This document shows, in pieces, positions 23,436 to 30,305 of a DNA stretch of 48,297 bases; the first letter of the stretch is position 1; the number at the start of each line of letters is the position of its first letter. A program made the translations under genes and the position numbers. The notes under the pieces are model-generated. The model was not told where the DNA came from. It searched no databases and worked only from the letters and a program-made list of their open reading frames with translations. Location of the stretch: positions 1 to 48,297 of the forward strand of contig SFFL01000015.1 of the NCBI GenBank assembly GCA_004557825.1, written 5' to 3'. Source of the DNA: Bacteroidales bacterium (GTDB lineage Bacteria; Bacteroidota; Bacteroidia; Bacteroidales; Muribaculaceae).

Positions 23436-23536
23436 CTTCAAATCACGGGCTCGCAAGCCCCATTGGCCTTATTGAGGCTATTGGTCAAATTAGACCTTAT
23501 TGGGGGCTGTGTCAAAAAAGCCATCAACATATCAAT

Positions 23537-23562
23537 TTGTAGGGATGCACCCCAGGTGCGTC
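23537..23562. repeat. Dispersed palindromic repeat (GGGAYGCACC...GGTGCGTCC)
   Basis: The arms GGATGCACC and GGTGCGTCC pair with one wobble around a four-base centre. A related half-copy, GGGTGCGTCCCTACAA, lies at about 26565-26580, and both are joined to the word TTGTAGGGA or its complement. It looks like a small dispersed intergenic repeat of the REP/BOX kind. Copy number in the genome cannot be seen from here. Confidence 0.5.
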
Positions 23563-23631
23563 CGCTTAATTAGCAAATTGACCTTATTAATAAAAAAGAG
23601 AGAACTGAAAATTGAATCAGCTCTCTCATTG

Positions 23632-23702
23632 TTGCCTTGGAGGGATTCGAACCCCCGCAGGCGGAACCAGAATCCGACGTGCTACCATTACACCACAAGG
23701 CA
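23632..23702 (-). tRNA. tRNA-Gln, anticodon CUG
   Basis: On the minus strand the cloverleaf is complete: acceptor stem TGCCTTG/CAAGGCA with discriminator A, T8 and A14 present, D-arm, anticodon stem CGGA/TCCG with loop TTCTGGT (anticodon CTG), and T-arm with TTCGAAT. CCA is not encoded. It decodes CAG. A consensus promoter lies upstream on the minus strand. Confidence 0.95.
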
Positions 23703-23761
23703 ATTTCTTGTCAATCGAAGCATCACCCTCGCTCGGGCCAGCTGTTATCGTTTGACGTCTG

Positions 23762-23792
23762 CAAAGGTAGGGACATTTTTTGAACTGACAAA
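23762..23792 (-). promoter_or_regulatory. Promoter of tRNA-Gln
   Basis: Minus-strand TACCTTTG (23769-23762), preceded at 19 bases by TTTTG (23793-23789). The expected start site is about 55 bases before the tRNA 5-prime end. Confidence 0.6.
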
Positions 23793-24118
23793 ATTTTTCG
23801 GCATTTTTTTACTCAAAAATTTTCAATCAGGCTCTATTTTTTCATAGCTTAACACAAATCTATCATATTTTTGCAAAATTTGTCCCCTCGTAGCATCAGC
23901 GACAACAACACAAGCTCGCAGCGCCCTCCTCAACCCCATTTTCAGGCCGCATCCACCCCGCGTAAATTCCGCCCTCTTCCTCCCCTCAATCTCCTTGTAG
24001 CGAATTTCTCCACGCTCCGCCTTTCCCCCGCGATTCCGCGCCCCCGCAGCCATCCAAACACCCTGCCGCACATCTTCACTAAATAGTATAACTCATATAA
24101 ACCGTATAATTCGTATAA

Positions 24119-24168
24119 AGCGCTTCGTAGATGCGCGTCAGGGAATTGACGCGCATCTACGAAGCGCT
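24119..24168. repeat. Perfect 22-bp inverted repeat with 6-base loop
   Basis: Arms 24119-24140 and 24147-24168 are perfect reverse complements, starting AGCGCTTCGTAG and ending CTACGAAGCGCT, with loop GGGAAT. There is no T-tract on either side. It would form a very stable hairpin in RNA or a cruciform in DNA. It lies alone in the gap after tRNA-Gln. Confidence 0.85.
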
Positions 24169-24358
24169 AAATCGAGGGGAAGAGGGGAATGCTCCCTTGG
24201 GTTTGCAGCGCTCCGCGCAGCTGCACCCAAGGCTACACTCTTGGTCGCTACGCCGACCCCCATAACAAGCCGTCCATATCGCCTCACTCAATGTAAACAT
24301 TCTACATATCACGCTCCGGAATAATATGTGGGAGCGGGGGATTAGAAACAGCGGGGGA

Positions 24359-24979
24359 TTAGAAATAATTGTCGGCGGTGGTGTCAAAGGTGCGCAGGAG
24401 GCGCGCCGGGTTGCCGGCAACGATGGAGTTGGGCGCGACATCGCGGGTGACAACAGAAGCGGCGCCGACTACGGCGTTCTCTCCTATCGTCACACCGGGG
24501 AGGATGGTGGCTCCGGCACCAATCCAGGCTCCGCGACAGATGCGCACGGGAGCCAGGGTGATGATCTCGCGGTCGCGCAGGTCATGGTTGTTGGAGAGAA
24601 TCTGCACATTGGCGGCAATCTGCACATTGTCCTCGATGGTGATGCCACCGGAACCCATTAGCAGTATACCGTCCATAATAAACACGTTGGCACCGATTGT
24701 GATGCGGCTCGCGCCCACAACTGTGAGCGGAGGCATCATATAGCTGCCGGCACCAATATGGCCGTAGAACAGCTCGCTGACGAGCTTATTGTACTCCTCG
24801 CCCAACGGAAGAGTCTGCTTCAACCGGAAGCATAGCTGCCGGTTGCGCAGGGTCTCGTTGGCGTGCGCCAAATCGGTGCGCAGGTCAATGCGGTCGACGC
24901 CGCCGTGCGCGTGATTATGTTCGGCACAGCCGTGCGCCTCCGTGCGGTCGGCGCCGGCGTGCGGGTCTTTGTGGTCCAT
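24359..24979 (-). CDS. Hexapeptide-repeat sugar O-acetyltransferase, Maa type
   Basis: 206 aa. The body has left-handed beta-helix repeats (ITIGANVFIMDG, ITIEDNVQIAANVQI, GAWIGAGATILPGVTIGENA, VVGAASVVTRDVAPNSIVAGNPA) typical of maltose/galactoside acetyltransferases. The catalytic His is in LSNNHD. The first 27 residues are unusual: Asp/His-rich (MDHKDPHAGADRTEAHGCAE, then HNHAHGG), perhaps a metal-binding extension. Its start overlaps the gpmI stop by one base, so the genes form an operon. The acceptor is unknown. Confidence 0.83.
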   Translation of the reverse strand: MDHKDPHAGADRTEAHGCAEHNHAHGGVDRIDLRTDLAHANETLRNRQLCFRLKQTLPLGEEYNKLVSELFYGHIGAGSYMMPPLTVVGASRITIGANVFIMDGILLMGSGGITIEDNVQIAANVQILSNNHDLRDREIITLAPVRICRGAWIGAGATILPGVTIGENAVVGAASVVTRDVAPNSIVAGNPARLLRTFDTTADNYF

Positions 24980-26496
24980 TATTCCTTGATAAGGTTCTTG
25001 CCGGTCATCTCGGCAGGCTGAGGCAGACCCATAATGTGGAGGATTGTGGGAGCCACGTCGGCCAGGATACCATTCTCAACAGTGGCCTTCTTGTCATCGG
25101 AAACGTAGACGCAGGGCACAGGGTTGAGCGAGTGAGCGGTGTTGGGTGTGCCGTCGGCATTCTCGGCGAAGTCGGCATTGCCGTGGTCGGCGATAATGAT
25201 GGCCTCGTAGCCGTGAGCGCGGGCGGTCTCAATCACCTTCTCAACGCACTTGTCGACAGTCTGCACAGCCTTCTGGATGGCGGTATACACGCCGGTGTGG
25301 CCTACCATATCGCCGTTGGCGAAGTTGACCACCACGAAGTCGTATTTATCCTCGGCGATGGCAGCCGCAAGCTTGTCAGCGACCTCGGGAGCGCTCATCT
25401 CGGGCTGCAGGTCGTAAGTAGCGACCTTTGGCGAGGGCACTAAGATACGGTCTTCACCCTCAAACGGAGCTTCGCGACCGCCGTTGAAGAAGAATGTCAC
25501 ATGGGCATACTTCTCGGTCTCGGCGATATGGAGCTGCTTGAGATTGAGGCTCGACACATATTCACCGATGGTGTTGTCGACATTCTCTTTGGGGAAGAGG
25601 ATGTGAACGCCGGTGAAGGAGGAATCGTAGGGGGTCATACAGTAGTACTGCAGCCCGGGGATGGTGTGCATACCCTGCTCGGGCATATCGTGCTGCGTGA
25701 GAGCGATGGTAAGCTCTTTGGCGCGGTCGTTGCGATAGTTGAAGAAAATCACGGCGTCGCCCTCCTTGATGGTACCGTCGACGGCGCTGTTGTTGATAGG
25801 CTTGACAAATTCGTCGGTCACGCCTTCGTCGTAGCTTTCCTGCATAGCCTTCACCATGTCGGTGGCCTGCTTGCCGGTGCCGTCGATGAGTAGATCGTAG
25901 GCCACTTTCACGCGATCCCAGCGTTTGTCGCGGTCCATTGCGTAATAACGGCCGATAATCGAGGCAATCACGCCTGTGGATTTGGCGCAATGCTCGGTGA
26001 GCTTCTCGATAAAGCCCTTGCCGCTGCGGGGGTCGGTGTCACGGCCATCCATAAAGCAGTGGATGTAAACCTTCTCCAGGCCGTACTTCTTGGCAATGTC
26101 GCACAGCGCGAAGATGTGCTCAAACGAGGAGTGCACGCCGCCGGTGGAGGTCAGCCCCATAAAGTGCATAGCCTTGCCGCTCTCCTTGGCGTAGGTGAAG
26201 GCGTTGCGGATTTCGGGATTATCGAGGATGGCACCCGAAGCGATGGCCTTGTTGATTTTCACCAGGTCCTGGTAGAGCACGCGGCCGGCGCCGATGTTGA
26301 GGTGACCCACCTCAGAGTTGCCCATCTGACCGTCGGGCAGACCCACGTTTTCGCCGGAAGCCTGCAGCTGCGAGTGAGGATAGGTAGCCAGCAGGTGATC
26401 CCAGTAGGGAGTGGGAGTAGAGTAGATGGCATCGCTGTGGGTGTGGTTGCCTATGCCCCAGCCATCGAGAATCATTAAGAAAGCTTTATGTGCCAT
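24979..26496 (-). CDS. gpmI: 2,3-bisphosphoglycerate-independent phosphoglycerate mutase
   Basis: 505 aa from ATG 26496. It interconverts 3- and 2-phosphoglycerate in glycolysis using a phosphoserine and two metal ions. Asp11 (LDGWG), Ser61 in GNSEVGH, the HFMGLTSTGGVHS segment, GRYYAMDRDKRWDR and the C-terminal metal cluster IIADHGNAD are in place. The first three codons of the longer frame (26505) are skipped because MAHKAF aligns better with the family start. The 163-bp gap upstream (26497-26660) holds only short repeats. Confidence 0.95.
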   Translation of the reverse strand: MAHKAFLMILDGWGIGNHTHSDAIYSTPTPYWDHLLATYPHSQLQASGENVGLPDGQMGNSEVGHLNIGAGRVLYQDLVKINKAIASGAILDNPEIRNAFTYAKESGKAMHFMGLTSTGGVHSSFEHIFALCDIAKKYGLEKVYIHCFMDGRDTDPRSGKGFIEKLTEHCAKSTGVIASIIGRYYAMDRDKRWDRVKVAYDLLIDGTGKQATDMVKAMQESYDEGVTDEFVKPINNSAVDGTIKEGDAVIFFNYRNDRAKELTIALTQHDMPEQGMHTIPGLQYYCMTPYDSSFTGVHILFPKENVDNTIGEYVSSLNLKQLHIAETEKYAHVTFFFNGGREAPFEGEDRILVPSPKVATYDLQPEMSAPEVADKLAAAIAEDKYDFVVVNFANGDMVGHTGVYTAIQKAVQTVDKCVEKVIETARAHGYEAIIIADHGNADFAENADGTPNTAHSLNPVPCVYVSDDKKATVENGILADVAPTILHIMGLPQPAEMTGKNLIKE

Positions 26497-26660
26497 TGTA
26501 GTCAAAATTCTAAGTTCAGCGGTGGCGCACAGCCACCTAAATTTGTAAGTTATAAGAGAGAAAAGGGTGCGTCCCTACAAGTTAATACGTCAACACGCTA
26601 AAAACGTTGATACGACAATGCGTTAATACATTGTGGGCGATTTTTACCCAACCTCGTTAA

Positions 26661-28310
26661 TTATTTTGTAAGGGGGCAGGCAGCGCACTTCTGCTGAATC
26701 TGCTTGAAGAAGTCGTTGCCCTTATTATCAACAAGGATAAATGCGGGGAAGTTCTCAACCTCGATTTTCCAGATAGCCTCCATACCAAGTTCGGGGTATT
26801 CCAGAAGCTCAACCTTCTTGATGGAGTTTTTGGCCAGCACGGCAGCGGGGCCGCCGATTGAGCCGAGATAGAAGCCGCCATTGTTCTTGCAGGCGTCGGT
26901 CACCTGCTGCGAACGGTTGCCCTTGGCAATCATAATCATCGAGCCGCCGGCCTTCTGGAACTGGTCGACGTAGGGATCCATACGTCCGGCAGTGGTGGGG
27001 CCAAACGAGCCGGAGGGATAACCTTCGGGCTTCTTGGCGGGACCGGCGTAATAGATGGGGTGATCTTTGAGATACTGCGGCATAGGTTCGCCGGCGTCGA
27101 GGCGCTCCTTAATCTTGGCGTGAGCGATATCGCGGCCCACGATGATGGTGCCGTTGAGGCTCAGACGGGTAGCCACGGGGAATTTGTCGAGTTCGGCCAG
27201 CACCTCCTTCATGGGGCGGTTGAGGTCGATGGTCACGGCATTGCTTTCCTGCGGGTTGCGCATCTCTTCGGGAATGAGTTCGCCGGGATTGGTGTCGAGT
27301 TTCTCAATCCAGAGACCTTCGCGGTTGATCTTGGCCTTGACATTGCGGTCGGCCGAGCAGCTGACGCCCATACCGATGGGGCAGGAAGCGCCGTGGCGGG
27401 GCAGACGGATCACGCGGATGTCGTGAGCGTAATATTTGCCGCCGAACTGAGCGCCGAGGCCGATTTTGCGCGATGCTTCGAGCAGCTCTTTCTCCAGCTC
27501 AAGGTCGCGGAATGCACGGCCATATTCATTGCCGGTAGTAGGCAGTTCGTCGTAATATTTGATGGAAGCCTTCTTTACGGTTTCGAGGTTCTTCTCAGCC
27601 GATGTACCGCCGATTACGAAAGCGATATGATAGGGAGGGCAGGCAGCGGTGCCGAGGGTCTTCATTTTCTCCACGAGGAAGGGCACGAGGGTCTTGGGGT
27701 TGAGCACGGCCTTGGTCTCCTGATAGAGGTAAGTCTTGTTGGCCGAGCCGCCGCCCTTTGCCACGAACACAAACTTGTATTCGTCGCCTTCGTCGGCGTG
27801 GATGTCAATCTGCGCGGGGAGGTTGCAGCCGGTGTTCACCTCATCATACATAGTGAGGGGCGCGTTCTGCGAGTAGCGCAGGTTGTTTTCGGTGTAGGTG
27901 TCGTAAACGCCACGCGAAATTTTCTCGGCGTCGTCGCAACCGGTGTAAACGTTCTGCCCCTTCTCGCCGTGGCAGATGGCTGTGCCGGTGTCCTGGCAGA
28001 AAGGAAGCACACCCTTGGCAGCAATTTCGGCATTGCGGAGCATTGTGAGCGCCACAAACTTATCGTTGTCGGAAGCTTCGGGGTCGTGTAGAATCTTGGC
28101 GACCATCTCATTGTGCTCGCGGCGGAGCATAAACGAGTTATCGTGAGTGGCCTGACGGGCAAGAACGGTCAGCGCCTCCGGGTCGACAACGAGGAATTCG
28201 TGTCCGCCCCAGTTTTCAACTTTGACATAGTCGGATGTCAGATGGTAATACTCGGTTTTATCAGGTCCGAGCGGGAACATTGGCTGATAGTGGAAAGGTT
28301 TGGTCGCCAT
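26661..28310 (-). CDS. Class I fumarate hydratase (iron-sulfur)
   Basis: 549 aa from ATG 28310 (MATKPFHYQPMFPLGPDKTE). It is the FumA/FumB-type enzyme that hydrates fumarate with a [4Fe-4S] cluster: Cys105 in FCQDTGT, GTAACPPYH and GASCPIGMG provide the three cysteine ligands, and the C-terminal domain has the PTTAGRMDPYVD motif. In anaerobic Bacteroidota it serves the malate-to-fumarate step of the reductive branch leading to succinate. The 25 extra upstream codons lie in the promoter hairpin and are rejected. Confidence 0.93.
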   Translation of the reverse strand: MATKPFHYQPMFPLGPDKTEYYHLTSDYVKVENWGGHEFLVVDPEALTVLARQATHDNSFMLRREHNEMVAKILHDPEASDNDKFVALTMLRNAEIAAKGVLPFCQDTGTAICHGEKGQNVYTGCDDAEKISRGVYDTYTENNLRYSQNAPLTMYDEVNTGCNLPAQIDIHADEGDEYKFVFVAKGGGSANKTYLYQETKAVLNPKTLVPFLVEKMKTLGTAACPPYHIAFVIGGTSAEKNLETVKKASIKYYDELPTTGNEYGRAFRDLELEKELLEASRKIGLGAQFGGKYYAHDIRVIRLPRHGASCPIGMGVSCSADRNVKAKINREGLWIEKLDTNPGELIPEEMRNPQESNAVTIDLNRPMKEVLAELDKFPVATRLSLNGTIIVGRDIAHAKIKERLDAGEPMPQYLKDHPIYYAGPAKKPEGYPSGSFGPTTAGRMDPYVDQFQKAGGSMIMIAKGNRSQQVTDACKNNGGFYLGSIGGPAAVLAKNSIKKVELLEYPELGMEAIWKIEVENFPAFILVDNKGNDFFKQIQQKCAACPLTK

Positions 28311-28343
28311 AGTTATGTGTGTAAATCTTAAATAAAGCGTTTT

Positions 28344-28390
28344 GCGGTGCCCTGAGGAATCGGGGGATTCCTTAGAGCACCGCAAAGTTA
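28344..28390 (-). promoter_or_regulatory. Fumarase promoter with an 18-bp inverted repeat over the start site
   Basis: Minus-strand TAACTTTG (28390-28383) is the -7 box; its -33 box is unclear. Immediately downstream, arms 28344-28361 and 28366-28383 form an 18-bp inverted repeat with one mismatch and one G-T pair around GGGG. Because the predicted start falls inside the repeat, the DNA symmetry suggests an operator more than an RNA hairpin. Confidence 0.5.
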
Positions 28391-28518
28391 CAAATTATTT
28401 ATCAATTACCGAAATAATTACGCGCCTCTCACAGGCCGAAATTATTGCCGAAGTTAATCGAAGGTTCCCAGCGGTTATAGGAAGCTGTCCGGCGTGAGCC
28501 GGATGCTGCCGGTGGCGG

Positions 28519-30235
28519 TCAGAGGTTGACGCTGCCGCTCAGGGGGAGGTTGGCCGAAGAGTTGCCCACAGAAATCTTGAACTCGCCCGGCTCCACCAGG
28601 AAGCGGTGCTCGTCGAGGCTCCAGAAGGAGAATGCATCAGGCGGAAGCACTACTGTGACCCGACGGCTTTCGCCCGGCTTGAGGGCCACTTTCTCGAAGC
28701 CTTTCAGCTCTTTCTGCGGACGGGGCACGGAGCACTCCGGGTCGCCGACATATACCTGCGCCACCTCCGCACCGGCGCGGCGCCCGGTGTTGCTGACGGT
28801 GAACGATACAGCCACACTGTCGGCCGGGAGTTTCTCAATCGCAAGGTCGGAGAACTTAAACGTAGTGTAGCTCAGGCCATAACCGAAGGGATAAAGGGGA
28901 GCCTTTCCGGCGCGGTCATAGCCACGGTAGCCGGTGAAAATCCCTTCGCCATAGTCCACGTGGTCGCACTCGCGGCTCTTGGGGTCGCCGTTCTTGTAAT
29001 AATAAGGATAAGAGGGATTGTCGGCGAGTGTGCGGTCGTAGGTTATGGGAAGCTTACCCGAAGGGGAAATCTTGCCGGTGAGCTGCTTCAGCGCTTTTCC
29101 GGCCGGCACTACGGAGAACGGGGAGACCGAACCGCTGCCGCCACCCGACACGATTGTATCGGCGTTGGGGGCCAAGGATGAGTGTGCGTCCTTTCAGGGG
29201 AAGAAGGTCGCCATCGTTTTTTAGCAGCACGATTCCCTCGCGGGCCACATCGAGGGCGGTGCGGCGCGAGCGGTCGTAATCCAGTGGGATGCTGTCGAGT
29301 TTCTGCACACGGTCAAGCAGCCCGAAAGCGATGAAGGTAGAGAGCAAATGCTCCACTTTCTCGTCGATGGTCTTCTCGGTGATGCGCCCGGTGGCAAGAG
29401 CCTCCTTCAGCTTGTCGGGAGCAAAGTATTTGGTCTTCGGCATCTCCAGGTCGAGTCCGCCGTTGGCCGGACCGATGGTGGAATATACCGAGGTCCAGTC
29501 GCTCATAAGTATACCCTTGAAGCCCTACATATCGCGCAGGACGGTTTTGTTGAGCCAGGCATTTTCGGTTGAGTGAACACCGTTGAGCAGGTTGTAGCTG
29601 TTCATCACGGCACCCACCCCGGCCTGCTGCACAGCCTTGCGGAAAGCGGGGAAATAGATTTCGTGAAGCGTACGTTCATCCACATCGCTGCTGGCATGGT
29701 GGCGGTTCCACTCCTCGTTGTTGGCGGCGAAGTGCTTCACTGTGGCGATTACCCCTTTCGACTGCACACCTTTAATATATTGTGCAGCCATCTCGGAGGT
29801 GAGATAGGGATCTTCGCCCATATACTCATAGTTGCGGCCGCAGAGGGGTGTGCGGTAGATATTTACGCTGGGGCCGAGCACGATGGCCACTCCGCGGGCA
29901 CGGGCGTCATCGGCAAGCGACTGGCCGTAGCGAAGCATTGCGTCGCGGTTCCAGGTGGCCGCCCCGGCGATACCCGAAGGGAAGAGCGTGCTGTGCTTGC
30001 AATGATTGCGTATGCCCTGCGGCCCGTCGGCCAACCATATTTCAGGGATGCCCAGACGCGGGTTCTCACGAAGCGAAAAGGATGTTTTGCCCGAAAGGCA
30101 GGCAATCTTTTCGTCGATGGTCATCCGGCTCACGAGGTCACGTGCACGGCTGATGTGAGCGGGGGTAATCTCCACGGCCGATGCAACAAAAACGGAGCAT
30201 AAAGCCGGGAAGAGTAATATATTACGTAGTTTCAT
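28519..30235 (-). pseudogene. Glycoside hydrolase family 3 (beta-glucosidase-like), triple lesion
   Basis: Starts MKLRNILLFPALCSVFVASA (signal) and has a readable GH3 core (RLGIPEIWLADGPQGIR, GRNYEYMGEDPYL, TVKHFAANNEEWNRH, LMSDW with the nucleophile Asp, PSGKLPITY, PFGYGLSYTTF). Lesion 1: TAG at 29525-29527 where RDM*GFKG should read W (TGG). Lesion 2: a +1 frameshift at the G5 run 29167-29171, between LILGP and NADTIV. Lesion 3: an internal deletion near 29080-29095 that joins the start of the alpha/beta domain (SVSPFSVV) to ISPSGK, about 200 residues short of a normal family member. It is downstream of the intact GH3 fusion in the same orientation. Confidence 0.88.
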
Positions 30236-30305
30236 TGCAAAAAATGTAATCAAATGATTGAAACGGCAATTACTTCATCTGGAGTGAGAGGCACTTCAGG
30301 AAGGG

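Larger units (their letters stand above)
23704..24358. other. 655-bp intergenic region without a supported gene
   Basis: After the tRNA promoter, the stretch holds a plus-strand TATTTTTG -7-like box (23867-23874), a C-rich low-complexity stretch to 24080, and a perfect 22-bp inverted repeat. Open frames here (for example 23823-24071 minus, 23871-24086 plus) have biased composition and no protein-like pattern. I see no gene, although a short RNA from the plus-strand box cannot be excluded. Confidence 0.5.

Noticed and set aside
23823..24086. Overlapping open frames on both strands after tRNA-Gln
   Set aside because: Both products have skewed composition (Pro/Ser/Arg or Arg/Gly) without any domain, and no coupling or ribosome-binding context supports them.
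24119..24168. Calling the 22-bp inverted repeat a Rho-independent terminator
   Set aside because: No T-tract follows either arm and no gene ends close by on the plus strand, so it is listed as a repeat.
27060..28091. 343-aa plus-strand open frame
   Set aside because: Antisense to class I fumarase; Val/Gly/His-rich with no recognisable fold.
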